The translations under genes were made by a program, and so were the position numbers. Below the pieces are notes generated by a model. The model had not been told where the DNA came from, did not search any database, and was given only the letters and a program-made list of their open reading frames with translations. A stretch of DNA of 64,000 nucleotides. Origin: Mytilisepta virgata. Lineage: Eukaryota > Mollusca > Bivalvia > Mytilida > Mytilidae. Below, piece after piece: positions 13,061 through 28,000 of this stretch; within the stretch, counting starts at the first letter, position 1, and each line of letters opens with the position of its first letter. The stretch covers positions 45,674,979 to 45,738,978 of the forward strand of contig CM051519.1 in the NCBI GenBank assembly GCA_028015205.1. The letters are read 5' to 3'.

Positions 13061-16000
13061 TGGACGGACAGACAGACAGATGGACGGACAAGGTGATTCC
13101 TTACTAAAACTTTGTTTGCGGGGGGTATAAAAAGTTGACAGGAAGATTTTTCATAGGTCTATGTTTATAAGTTTTGTCTTTCAAATTCTATTGAGAATTT
13201 TTCACAACTATTTATCACTAGGCACTTTATTATATATCCATTAAAATCATGATAAAAAATTTGGAGGTCAGAAGGGTAAAACATCTAATGATATGAAATG
13301 AATACAGCCAAACAAGTTTAAATGTCTATCAAAAATAATAAAATTGGACCAGCAAATATCCTCCATAAAGGCAGTAAACATTTACAATTAAACTGAAACA
13401 TACAGCTGTAATTCCAATATTCTAAGTACCCTGTCATCATTTCTATTCCATGGAAAAACTTACGTTTACAGTAGAGAATTTTTCCTAGTGCTCTAAACAA
13501 AAATAATGATGTATCTCTGCCTCCAATGGATGCCAATTCAGACCCCTCTTCTGCTTGGTTCTCTGAGGTCTTGGTAGACTTTGATTTGACTTTGGCGGAA
13601 CGACTGCTTGACTGCTTCTTAAGGGCTGATTTCCCTCTTCCACTAGATAGGAGGTCACCAGTGTCTGAAATTATTGTAAAAATTTATATGTACTATACAA
13701 ATTACAACAGAAATTCTGATTCCATCAGATGCATGAAATCTTAACATAAAGTTACAGGTGTTATAAAAAAGGAAAATTCTCATCCTAATTTTAATAAAAT
13801 TATTATCTACTGAACATGAAAATTAGAATTCATTAATTTATTTCAAAATAAAAAAAAAAGAAGAAATTCCAAGCAACTTGCTATATCATGGTGGTGAGTT
13901 CTTATTGATGGAGGAAAGCCAGAGTATTACCTACTTGCGATATTGAAGTTGTCTCCCATATAGAATATAGAATGGAAACGGGGAATGTGTCAAACTGACA
14001 ACAACCTGATCAAAGAGCATGAGTTATCATTCCTGACATAAGGTTTCTTTATTAAAACTACTTTTAATGTTTTCTTAAATATTGAATAGGGAAAGTCCTT
14101 CATCAGACATCTAAAAATGTGGTAAAATATATCCCAGAACTTATTAATGCATGGAGGACATTTTTGGGAAGGAAAAATGTTTTGCAGAAAAATGACAATT
14201 TGTCCATTGATATCTATGGAAGACACCAAAAGACTCCAAAGTGCAGATAACTCTGTAAATGGGAGACAACTCCCATGTACCAAAGATTTAGAATATAAAG
14301 ACAGGGATCTATGGCAGGAAAACTTCACTTAAGATCGGAGTTAAATACACAATGCAACAAAATGTGTAATCTTAAAGACCAACCATGCATTCTAAAGAAA
14401 TGACAATGTATTCTTTTAATGAACTCATCCGTAAAGGTCAAAATAATATCTATACATTTTTTCCATTATGTAACTATAAATAGTGATAGGAAAAAGAGGC
14501 TATTCTGACATTACTCTATATCCCATGACTTAATTTTATAGATGCCTCATTCATTTTCCAACCAAATTGCAATTTCTAATAGTTTTGTCATCATCCTCCA
14601 TAGTTCAAGTTTTTAAAAGTTTTCATAGTTATAACCTCAATTTTCCATTCCCCAAACTAACAAAACCATGAATTTCCTATCACTTTTCTACAGTCATCAC
14701 AATAGACATATACAAAGAAATGTTTATATAATTTTTGTCTTGTCTTCTACCTTTTTCACACGCAAATTGTAAGGCATTGATTGCTCCTCGTATATCACCA
14801 GCACTAGACATGGCTATTGATTCTATAACTGTCTTTGAAGGAACTGAAAATCTGTGAGCACCCTATAAATATAAAAAATAATTTTGCGAATAGACCTTTT
14901 TTTAATTCATTTTTATTTCTATTATTTGTATCTAAGAAAGATGTAACCACGCACATAATTAACTCCATTAGGCTCTTTTTTCTGAAAATTGAGTCCAGCA
15001 TTCTGAAATTAGGAAAGCTTGACAAGAGATGATAGGTACATTGAGGTATGCAGGGAATAAGGTACAATTTTTAGACCATTGGACACTCAACATAATTACA
15101 CACTTCTACTGTGCAATCAATCAGATAAAAACGACAAAATAAAAAATTAAAAAAAAACCCAATAATTTTCCAAATAGGTATGACAGGAAATTATCTTAGA
15201 CAATAAAATCAAAACAAAAATGTGAGGATAAGGGATATGCTTCAATCACTATATGACTTTTTTAAAACTGCAAGTTACTTTTTAAGATATCTCAGATATT
15301 TCATTAAAATGAAAGGAAAATGTTTTACAATGCCTTTTGTTTCTAATACATGTAGTTGTAATTAATTATTGTCTTTTTCACTGCTAAAATGTCTTCACAC
15401 ACTTTACAAGAGTGGATTTCAATTTTTTGTGTGTAATTCGTTGATTCTTGCTAAAGTACTGACATCACCACAAACAATTATGATCTTGCTAAATATGTGC
15501 AAGTTGTGTTTCCAAAAGTTTGAACCATCATGATGTTGACTTTTAAGGTATACAAAATTGTTATTTGATATATATATATATAACTGTAATAATCTCTATA
15601 GTTTTTCATCAAGAAATCAGTTGCCAAGGTAATTGGGACACACAGAAGACAACATGAAAAAAATTATTACATCTAAGGAATATCATCACCTCGGCAAGAG
15701 AACATGTGAATGGCCGGTAAACAATGGGGTGAAATTTCAATAAAAGTAACTACATATCCCAAACAATTTTGTTTGTTTAGTTGGGGTTTTACGCCATTTT
15801 CAGCACATTTGGCTATTTCGTGGCGGCCAGTTTTTATTGGTGGAGGAAGCCGGAGTACCCGGAGAGAACCACCGACCTTCCATATCCCAAAAAAAAACAC
15901 ATTATTTGGTACTATAAACATAATATAACGATAAGTTGACCAGAGGCAATATATAATTTACAATACTTCTGCAACTAATTTCTTTTTAAAAAAACTTGTG

Positions 16001-19000
16001 GCTGTACTGCAGTTATGTACATTTCAAATAACGTCAAATTTGTTTGTGGTAATGTCATAATATAATCTATATACTAAAGTTTGGATTTTTTCATAAATTA
16101 ATTTGGCACAAATTAGTTACTGAAGATCACCAGTAGACTACATTCAGGTTTCAAAGAAATCGGTTCACATGGAATTGCAGCAGATAAAGAGTAACATCAA
16201 CAACAAGGATGCAAACATGCAAACCCCTATGTAGGCAACACAAAAATTACTTTCAAATTTATTTTAACTGGCATTTATGTCAAATTAATGCAAAAAAAGT
16301 AAGAGTCCAGATCAATATATGTACATGTAATATGTAGGCGACTGGTTATCAGTTACATGTAATATACATGTATAAAATTCAATTAATCTTTATATGTAAC
16401 TGACATTACTTAGCTCTTATTCATAATTAATATTGAACACGTTGCTTTGTATAATCTGTGAAGATAGTATTAGTAGGATGTAATCAATTTACATGTAACT
16501 TAATCAAGAAGAAGGTCAAATAAGGGTATAAACGGCAATAAACTTAGTACTACTACGCAAATTTTAATTCAATGTTGGTTTGGAACCAGAAGTTTCCGGA
16601 TCATGATGGTTTGAACTACCATTGCCTCAAATAAATTTCAAAGGGCCCTTTAAGTTTGATAATCCTTTCATGTTGACCAATACTGATTTTATAAATTCTT
16701 TTTTGGCAAGTCACGTCTTATTAACATAATCCTAATTTTAAAATAACTGTAGTGAGAATAAATAGGACGATAAATTACTGTAAGAAAACTTTGATTTATT
16801 GATGTAAAATTTATTTTTATCACAAAATCCGATATATTGTTAAATTTTAAAACATAATAAAACATTTAAGTCTGAACAAGATTGTTATCAAAACATAATT
16901 AACATGATATGGCATTTACGTTATCGATTTTCTACATACTGTTTGACAGCAGACAGGTGTAAAAATTTGGTTCACCAGTACAGCTTTTTAATAAATTCGA
17001 CATAACGAGTTTGTATTTGCACTAATTATATTTCATTTGTACATAATATCACTTTGACACAACCGAAATTTCGACTCATTGAATTTCGAGATAAAAGGAA
17101 TTAAAATACATAAATTATACATGTTGGGACCAGAAAAAAAGTTAGATACAACCAAAATTTCGAATCAAGTTGAAGTCGCCCGAACTCGTGTCAAAAGTGA
17201 GTTGACTATGAATTTAATTACTCGCCTGATCCATTTCAATAACCATCAGGGCCATCTGCATAACAAATTTCTGTGCATTGTACAAAAGGAATTTAGATAT
17301 ACGAGATTATATTTTTTCATTTAATAGACTTATTATTATTTTCATCTGTTAGTGATCAATTTGAATTTGTTTAAGCTATACACCGCAATTACACAAAAGA
17401 ACTATGAGAATGCATTAATCTTGTATGACTTGCAACTAAAACGTACTTTTGACGTATTTTAAACTAGACTATTTTTCTTTCATTATGTTGATTGTGATGC
17501 AATAATGGAATTTCTGAATGAAAGAAAAGCTGATATTTCGCTGTAGGAGTCGGATGAATTATTGTTTAATTTCCAGTGGCAATTATTAAATGCATATCAG
17601 GATGAGAACATGTTGGCATGATTTGAATATGATCCTACTTTGAACTAAACAGACACATTTAGTCGGATTTTTAATATGCTATCTCACGAGATAACAGTTT
17701 GCAGGTAGAGATATCACCCCACTAGGACACATTATACCGACTCCGAGCTGACCAGTCCTTTGCTCTTACTCCAAGATGCCGTGTACTTGGCAGAGAAGAA
17801 GCAAACACAGATTTTAATGCCTTTAGTTTGATCCAGCCGGGGATCAAACCCGCAACCTTCCACACTCAAGAGGAGCACACCACCATGAGACCACTGAGGC
17901 AGTATTTTCACTCTAGGAAGTGACGTAACAATAGCCGTCGCCTACAACACTATTATGCAAATGTCAAAGCATAGTACAGAAAAAACATAATGCCTTGTAT
18001 TTTCTTATTAAATCTTGAGAGTATGTCAATGTAATGAATGGAATAACTATACTTGAAATTCAAATACCACAAATCTACAACTTGGACCAAAAATACACTG
18101 TTTCATGAATTAGTGTTTTGTTTGGTCACTCACTGTTGATTTTTGGTATTCAAATTTCAAGATTAGCTTAATTATAAGGGACGAGATCAAAAGTTCAATG
18201 TAGGATAAAAAACAAATAGTTTGGGAGTGGGGGGTAAAAATCGCTGCAAGTTTTGTTATCCGACATCGATTTTTGGATTGAAAAATACGGATTCAAGTTT
18301 GGCCCTAACATATGTTTGGACTTTTAAAGCAAATAAAAGCCAACATACCTATAAAGGCTGGATTGTTGAGGAATAACAGGACCCATGTTACAAAAGGTAT
18401 ACTCTCAAAGCATATGCCTATATTGGTCAATCAATTTTTCCCAAATTAAGTTAAGAGGGGGGGGGGGGGGGGGGGGGGGTCAGGGAAAAAACTATGTGAA
18501 TTAAGTTTTTTATCCTACATTGAACTTTTGATCTTGTCCCTAAGTAATTTTTACAGCTAATATCTAATTTACAAACATGACCACTAATTTCCAATTCAGC
18601 ACAATAACAACTCTTATGATTAGCTAACATACAATACCAAATTTAGAGATTGTTTTCAATGAAATGAAAAGGTGCAACATCACACCATAACAAGTAACAA
18701 TATTCCAAAAAGGTGAAAGAGAAAAATATATTATTCAAACACAACAGTTCTGACACAAGTCTATTCTTTCTTTATCCGTATATTGTTACTTTTTCTCACA
18801 TTTATTCTCACATTACCTCTAAGGTACATTTTACATATTTTGTGTGGTTGTATTGCTACGTAAAGATTTTTGTATGAAGTGTGGCTCTATAAATTAAAAC
18901 TAAACTGCAATTCATCTTAAACAGTTTCTTTTAAAACTTAGTGCAAAGAAAATACACAATAATAACAAATTAATAATTCTTCAATTTAAATGTTTATTTA

Positions 19001-22000
19001 ATCTGGGCTTTACAAACACTTGTAGCAAATTTAATATAGTGATGCTCAGCTTTTTTTTCTGAGGTAGATATAGTACAATTGATCAGTGGGAACCAGATCC
19101 AATCATATTTAAAATTGAATTTCTCCGTATAAAGGAACACATGGTTTGAACTTTGGTAGACAAGGTCAGCCCCGAGAGATCCAAAAGTCTTCATTGTGTT
19201 TACTTTCGATGATTTTTAAAAATGCATTTTTTAACATCAATTTTAAGTAAAAGAAATGGTTTAAAACGTATGAAACTCCTGTTTATTTACATAATTCGTC
19301 AAATATATTGGGTCATCAAACGCTTGATAATAATTTTTGTTGTGTTCAATCAACTTTTAATTGCGTAATTACGCAAACATGTAGCTTATCTGGAGCTCCG
19401 GAGAAATCTTTTACTGGTGGAGAAAAACTTAAGAATGATCATCATTTAAATCAAGATAGAGAGCGGACACTGATCGTGAACAAAAACCCATAGGCTGCAA
19501 AGTCAAACTAAGATTGTGACCTTGACCATCAAGACAGAGATTTCAAGACAATTCATGACACATTTTCTAGTGGCGGCAAACAATCATTCAAAGTATCATC
19601 ATCACTGTGGTTCTCAAGATATAGGGTGGAAATAATCCTGCAAGGAATACTACATAGTACAATATACTACTGCATGTTGAAATTGGCACATATAAAAAAT
19701 AAGTATTCTGTGAGTATTGTTGAGCTTCACAATGTCCACAATCGACTAGAGCTTTGAGAAAACACACCAAATGCTCCTTGACTATCTGAATCGACACTGT
19801 GATTCCTAAAAATCCTGAAACTAAGTCTGGAAAACTAATACCTATTTCCAAGGGCAATAACTCTCACAATAATTACCTGATGAGCATGAAAATCAACCTT
19901 GATCTGTACCTCATCATCATATGCTTACATGATATATGATCAGTTGGTAAAAGGGTTTGCAAAAACAGTCTGGACAACTAATATTTTGACAATAATTCCT
20001 ATTTACAAGTGTGTTAACTCTAGTTTCTCGGCCATGCCTGTACAGGACAAAAAAAATCTGTGTTTTCTGAACATTCACGGCAGAGCTAAGCATTTCCCCC
20101 AGATTCTTAGCCTGATAAATATATTTTCTCTATTCTTTTGTAGTACACTAATATTGTATATTTATTATTTTCAATTGTAGTGTATCCAATGTGACATGAA
20201 AGGACAATATTTTACTAAAGAACTATTAAAAAAATAATACCTGCATGGATTCCTGAGTTGCAATCTTTGTTAATACTTTCACCATACTTGTTGGTGCAAC
20301 TGCATTAAAACTGAAAAAGTAATGTAAAAAATTTATTTAAAATTCATCAGAACCTAGGATGATTGAGTATAAACTCGAACAACATTGGTTTCTTAAGTCC
20401 TTTCCCAGAAATTTATGTCAGCTTTGAAATGTTTTTTTCATGCCTTTCGGTGTTTGAGTGAGAGAGGAAAATGATGCAATTCTTCTTGAACAGGACTTGT
20501 GGTTTTTCTAAGTATTAATTTCATGTTAAACTGAGATATACAATGTACATTCACTTCTCCCAATTCTGTTTTGTAGGAAGAAGTCCCTTCCTTCTAAAGC
20601 TAAAGTCTTTATTTTTGTTTGATTATGTCATTGATTCTAGATAAAACTAGAAAATGTGTCTATAAGACAAGCCCTAAAACAATATAGGTGTTGCTGAACT
20701 GTGTTATACTATACAAGATGACTGTACCTATGAAATATCATTGATATATTACTATAGGTTTCTGAGAAATGAACCTAAAAGCAAAACTTAACCAAAGTCG
20801 CTGAAACATGAAATGTAGGTCATAGCGATCCAAGTGTTGCTGAACTGCGTTATACTATACAAGAGGACTGTAGTGGTGAAATATCATTGATATATTACTA
20901 TAGGTTTCTGAGAAATAGAGCTAAATGCAAAACTTAACCAAAGTCACTGAAGCATAAAATGTAGGTCATAGCGATCCAAGTGTTCCTGAACTGCGTTGTA
21001 CTATACAAGAGGACTGTAATGGTGGAATATCATTGATATATTACTATAGGTTTCTAAGAAATAGAGCTACAGTGTTCTCCGTGGCCCATTTAGCATATTG
21101 GCACCGAGACGCTATCAGAAATCGCCGAGATCCTATCCAAGTCGCCGAGATGCTATATTTTTGAACATGTAGAAATTTCGCGGAACTCATGTATGACCTA
21201 ATTTCTGCTTATGATCAAAAGAATCATCAATCCCTTGACTGATTACACCTGTAATTAGTCCTCAATGCCACTAAACAGTGATTAAATAGGTGTTAATTTC
21301 ATGTAAACATAAGGTATTGTAAAATTTCGAAGTAACAGCAAACAGGAAGTGGTTCCTAGACAGACCTGAAAATAAGAGAGATGATACAACTCATGGTCAC
21401 AAAGCTGCAGGCAAAATATCAAAACATTCCGCTGCATAGAAGCCCAGAAAAGTTTGACGAAAAATTTCATGTAAACATAAGGCATTGTAAAATTTGTAAG
21501 TATTGGCAAACAGGAAGTGGTTCCTTGACAGACCTAAGAATAGGAGAGATGATACAACTCATGGTCATAAAGCTACAGGCTAAATATCAAAACATTCCGT
21601 TGCACAGAAGCCGAGATAAGTGTGACGAAAAATTTCAGTTTGAATGGACGGACAGACGGACGAACAGACAAGGTATATCCAGTATACCCCCCGTGAGTGG
21701 GGGTATAATATCAATATTATTCATATATTCTGATTTTTTTTTCTGTACATATTTTTTTTGTGTAGAACCCTTTTTGATTATATTTTCAAATTGTAAATTA
21801 ATTAATAAATGTGACATGCATGTAATCTTTAATAAGTTGAAGGTGGTCACTATTTGGTAGATGTAGATGCCACATTATGACATTTTAAAAAATAATGAAC
21901 TATAAATATTTCTTTATTTTTACTTAATAAAAACAAGAAAAGATAGAAAAAATTATTGCATTTAAAATATTATAATATGATTACAATACATCATTCACAA

Positions 22001-25000
22001 ATAAACATGCAAGGCAGTTGTAAGTGTACATTTCTGCGACGTGGTCCGAAGCGGCATCTACAAATAGGAAAGTATGTTAAATGTGATGCTATCCAAAATT
22101 TCTGGGGAGAACACAGAGCTAAACGCAATACTTAACCGAATCAGGATGTACTGACATGGGTATATCTATATGCATTAGCCAAATTCGTGGCGGAGCATAA
22201 AAAACCAATACATGCAAAGCAATATGGAAATGCCCATGTCAATGCAGACTTCAAGTTTACTTCACTGAAAGCATTAAATGTTAAAGAGACAATCAGACCT
22301 AGGTACAAATGTATGAAAATTCCATAGAATACTTGTTTTATTCATTTTCCCATTCTTTGTAATGGTGGTCATTTGGTATAATGTCCACATCCCCTGAATT
22401 TTTTTTATAAGACCACAAAAGGACCATTCATCAAAATGTTGGTCAAAATTTGTTAATTTTCCATTTTTAGTAATGATGGCTATATTAATCCTAGGTCTTG
22501 AACCCCCCCCCCCCCCCCCCCAAAAAAAAAAAACAATATTGTAAAGGGATAACTGAAGAACCATGTCACCAAAATATTGAAAAGGGATTACTGAAGAACC
22601 ATGTCATCAAAAATTAATCTCAGTAACCACAGTAGTTTAAGAGGAAGAAATATTTTCTGCAAATTTTTCAAGGAAGGACTGTCATTTTTGTTGGGGTCCC
22701 GACCCTGTACGTGTACATGATTTACTAAAAGATACAATAATTAGAGTACTGACAAAATTTGCAAATTGAAAATGACAGTAACAGGGAGAGTCAGCAATGA
22801 AACACCAAACAGTAAACCACATCATATGTTTCAACTAAAATACAACACAAAAAGATAACAAAATATATACACTTATAAAAGTATAATATAGAGAAATTAT
22901 TTTTTATAGCTTCCAGTGACTGATTTAAGGTATCCGACCATAAATGACCACATGATTCTGCCAAATGTCTACGATGATCCATAAAGCGTAATGGCTATGT
23001 CCTCAGAAATTATCGTCAAACTTTGAAAACACAATACACCCTACAAATTTTCCTAGACACGGCATACAAAGGGCAAAGTGTGTTTCAACTTGAGAAAGTT
23101 ATATGTAAACGATTACTACTTTAAAATTTTCGTTGAAACTTTTTCGGCAAAGAAATATAATTTACGGTCATGATATATAATGGTCCGGATCAGGGTTCTC
23201 GCTAAGGCGCGTATATGCGTCCTGGACGCGCTAAAATTGGACTGGACGCGTCATCCTTCAAACTCATGCGTCCCTGGGACGCATGTAGATCTAATCAGCT
23301 GCGTCTGAAGACCGTTATTTTCATTAAAAATCTCGAGCCGCCATTTTTTTGTTTTCTTGGAGATCAAAAGGGGAAAGGGAAAGAAACGACAAAAAGTAAG
23401 CTAAAAAAAATGGCGGCAATCGGAATTCTCGTGATTTTTCATTGGCCACAGTGTTTATTACAACCGGTAACAATATGTAGACCTCATTTAAAAATAAATT
23501 TAGCGGATTTTGACTTATCTATGCACAAATGGAAATTTTGTCAATATTGATTATTAAGGTGTTCAAACAATGTCAATTGGAGAATTTTAAGAGTATGTTT
23601 GAGAAAAAATAATAGTAAAGATTATACATAAATAAATATTACAAAATAAAATGGCAATAATAAATAAGTTGTGTCAAAAGGTGCAAAGATTTTTGCTCAT
23701 ATCTGTAACAGAAATTTTCTCCCAAGTTCGGAGCACCACTGCATAAGTCCAATTATTTTTTTTTTTTTTTTGAAATTTCAAATTATATTCGTCAGTATGT
23801 TAAGGCAGCACATGATTTTAATTAAACTTTAACAATAGTACAATAGGCCTACCATGGTCAAAATCATGCAGGAGTGTACGTTAAAAAAGTGGCGATGAGT
23901 CCTGGGACTCATCAAAATCAGCTGGGACTCACCATTCTGAAAAATGATGAGTCCCAGGACTCATCATGAAAAATTCTTAGTGAGAACCCTGGTCCGGATA
24001 GTCCTTATGTCTCTGATAAAATTATAGGATATTTTGTACAGCTTACCTAATATTCTCTATATCCAGTTCAAGCTGTAGGTCTTTAGGAAACAACAATCTC
24101 TCAGTAGATTCTCCTTTAGTAGAGTCACTGACAATGAAAACTAAAGGACATTTACCAGTTTTTCTGTATTTTCTGAAATCACAAAAATAAGGAGCTTGAA
24201 ATTTTTCCACAAATCAGGCATAAGTTAATGTCATCACTTAGAAAATACATGAATTGGCCGTTACAGTATTTCAATATCGAAGATGATGTTGGACCTGTTC
24301 CCACTGTCATAATATTTCATGTACCTCCACTGATTTGTTACTACCACCAGACTGACTTTGTTGAACTTCACGACAGGTGCTTTATACAGAGCAGGAACTG
24401 CTTACCTTAAGTTCTGTCCTGTTTTTATTGTTATTCATTGTTTTTTAGTTTTCAGTGTTTATTTGTTGTGCTTGCAGATTATCAATTGTCTTCCCCGGTT
24501 TGTCTGTCTAATGTATTGCATTTTTTGGTTTGCTCCTTAGGTATATTTGTCCTCTTTCCTTTAACAAGCTGTTAATTATCAAATAGTTGAAATTATAACA
24601 TGGATAGACATTGTCACAGAAGATACAGATAATATCTAGATCTAAGCACTAGAATGACTACAAGATATTTTTCCATGTCCTACATTTCCATACCTCCAAT
24701 AAATTATTTCAAATGGCACTCATTTTTAAAGCAACATGGCTGAATAATACTAAAATATAAATTTCAATGATATCCATTTAAAATGAAATACAGTCAAACC
24801 TGTTTTAAGAGACCACTGAAGGGAGAGCAAAAAACTGGTCTCATAAGACAGGTGGTCTTTTAATACAGGTACAGTTTATATGAAATGCACTACAGAGGGG
24901 TCTAAAATAGTGGTCTTATAAGACAGCTTTTTGCTTAATACAGGTGGTCCCTTGAGGAGGTTTGATATTTAATTTGCATATTCCAATTTTCACAATTCTA

Positions 25001-28000
25001 TGGATGTCTTTATGGTCTAGAGCAAGGGTCTCTATATTTTCCTGTTCCTTCTACATGTATATTAAGCCATGTATGCATTTTTGCAATTTTCCTTTTATAT
25101 CAAGACGTGTATTTATTTTTGCTGAGACCAACAAGGATGACTGAAGGTCTAACATTTGAATTTCACCATTAATATATGAATTCAAGTTAAAGAGAGAACA
25201 AAGAAATAACAATGCAAAGAATTCCAACATACATTTTCACATGAGATTTTCTAAAAAAAATTTCCTCTTTTCCTGAGAAAACAGTTGGTTTGGAGAAATT
25301 TCTTTCTGGGTATGAGAAATTGTGTGTATGTCAAATGAGACATTTATGAAATAATCATATTTCAAGTCAACTATTCCTAATTTTATTAACAAAATCATTA
25401 CAAATCTCTTGCAAGAAACAGATTTTACCAAATGCTGTTATTCAAAACACTTCAAAGTCAAAATTTAAGACAAGTTGAATAAAATTTTATCAACTCATGA
25501 ATGGTAGCTACCAACTTCAGTAAGTCTAGAAGCTGCTATGAAATCATATCCTGTTGTCAAAACAAAATTTAAAATTAATGAAATTTCGTATACTGGAAAA
25601 TAAAATTTCACCAAATTCATACAAAATAAGATGAGTTGAATAACAAGGGAAATCGATCAGGTCAAAAAAAAGTAGGTGTGTTTCCTGTAGCATGTCAAAA
25701 AAAATATGGTCGGTAGGTAGAGATTTTAAAAAAAAATAATTTTTTTTTTTGGGGGGGGGGGGGGAGAACTGCTTCCATTGTGTTTTCCGTGTATTTTTAT
25801 AATCAATCTGTTATTCTTTCAGGCTATTTTCATCAGTTCATTGTGTTAATTATATAATATATGATGAGTCCATGTTCAAAAGTCACAGAAGACATGGCCG
25901 AGTTTTCAGCCTATAAAGTTTTCAAACTTTGCCATTATAGCTGGCCATTTGTTTTATATGAATCACGGTCAATAAAACCTTTCTTAATAGCGTTAAAAAT
26001 AGACCCAGACTATTTTGGGACATGCTAAAGGAAGAGCTTATTTTCCGATCACAGTGAAAATTACCGAAATTCTTTTTTTTCGGGAAAAAAGTTGGGGTCG
26101 GAGCCATAAAATTAGGGCCGGTCGGGCAACCGGAAACACACCTATCTTTTATTTTGGCCTCAGTACAAAATTAGAGTTAACAAAGGTACTATTCAAGAGT
26201 CCAATGTTTTTATATAACATGACTAACTGTATATGTATTACCTGATTATGTCATGAAAAGTCGAAGCATCTCTGTAAAACACATTTGGAAATTCCTGTAG
26301 AATTAAATTAACAACAGTGATGATGGATTATTTATTCTTTACTTGTAGATATTGGGGTTGTCTCCAATACATGTATGTCAGAGTTATCTTTCCTGACTGA
26401 AGGTGTCTTGTATTTAACACAAAGAGCAAAAAGTACTTTTATTTTTTTTCTAAAAATTTTGAATTTGGGAAGGCCTTCATCAGATATGGAAAAACGTGGG
26501 GAAATTTATCCAAAAACATATCATTAATGTGAGAGGTGGATACTGATAGTAGGAATTAAAAAATTTCAAATAAATAACAATTTGTTCATTGATATCTATG
26601 GAAGACACTCTGTAAATGGGAGACAACTTGGATGTACCAAAAATGGAGACTACAATGCATCCAATATTCTAAATGTCACAATCAATACGATTTTTCTATT
26701 TTACTTCTTCAATGTGTATATATAAATCAATAACTTACATTTGTATGTCTAACAGTAAAATGATACTCACAGATTTTAGGCCAAATCTTTTTTTTTCAAA
26801 ATGAACATTTTATTGGATTGGAACTTACATATCACTGATGGGTTAAAGAGAACTTTCTAGAAATAATTGTATATGATGAAGCAATGGTAGTTTAAAAATT
26901 AACAGCTAAAGATTATAAATATCTTAAATTAAAAGAAAAATTTTATCTGATTTTTAGTGTCCTTTTTGCAAACTCGCATGAATTCAGACATAATTTTTTT
27001 TCTTCAAAATGCAACCTTTAAAAAACTCATGACACAAACCCTCAGAAGTTCCATCCTGAATTAAATGAATAAAGTTAAAATTACCTCAACAAGAATGACT
27101 TTCTGTGTAGATTCATCTTCACCAAATATATTGAGTGTATTATACTTGTTAGCTCGTAATAAGAACTGCTGAAACAGCGACATTTGTGATTCTGATGAAC
27201 TGTATTTATATTTCTTGTCATCTACAATTTAATTGGACCCACATTGAAATGCACTTAACCATCTCTGTGCCACGGGCCACTTTTGGGCCACTTTTTTCAT
27301 ACTACGTTCACTGCCACGGGGCCACTTTTGGGCCATTGTTTTTTTTCTTGACGTTAAACAATGGGAATAACGTAGCATTACTATGACGTCCCAAACTTCA
27401 TTGCCGTGTACACAGTGACGAGGTTTGGTAAGGGGCATCTCCATAATGAATCTAAAACTTTTTTTCCAAAAATAAGCAGTTGATAATTACGTAGCATTTA
27501 ATGGATGGATGAATTATTGTTTAACGTCCAGTGTAAATTAGGACAAACGTAGTATTTGAACAAACATAGATACGTCCGGGGTAATAATCCATCTTTCCAT
27601 GGATAACACTTATCTTTTTTAAAACTTTAAAGGGCAAAGTTCCATGACACTTTTTTTTCAAAAACAGATCAGATATACAGTTGACTCTCGTTATCTCGAA
27701 CACATTTAAGTCGAAATTCCGGGTAACTCAAATTATCTGTTTGGACCCGCAACAGCAGGTTACACTCCACTAATTATCTTAGTTTCAGAGAAATGCACCC
27801 GCAGAATTTTATTAATTATTAGAGTTTGTAAAGTTTGACTACATGATAGATAAATAATAAATGTCTTAACCTCAAGATTGTAGTATTGACTGAAAGAGGA
27901 TAGATTTTAGTTTAAAAAAATACGAACACATTAACTGATTTTGTTTCTGACAAGTAATGGGAGGTCATAAAGTGGGACTTGTGAATTGACATGTGGTGTG

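Noticed and set aside
13010..13085. CRISPR-like regular repeats
   Set aside because: It is a tetranucleotide microsatellite in a eukaryotic intron; there are no spacers.
12307..13107. Repeated peptide frames ending in a TDRQTDRQ-type run
   Set aside because: They come from the 168-bp tandem units and the GACA microsatellite.
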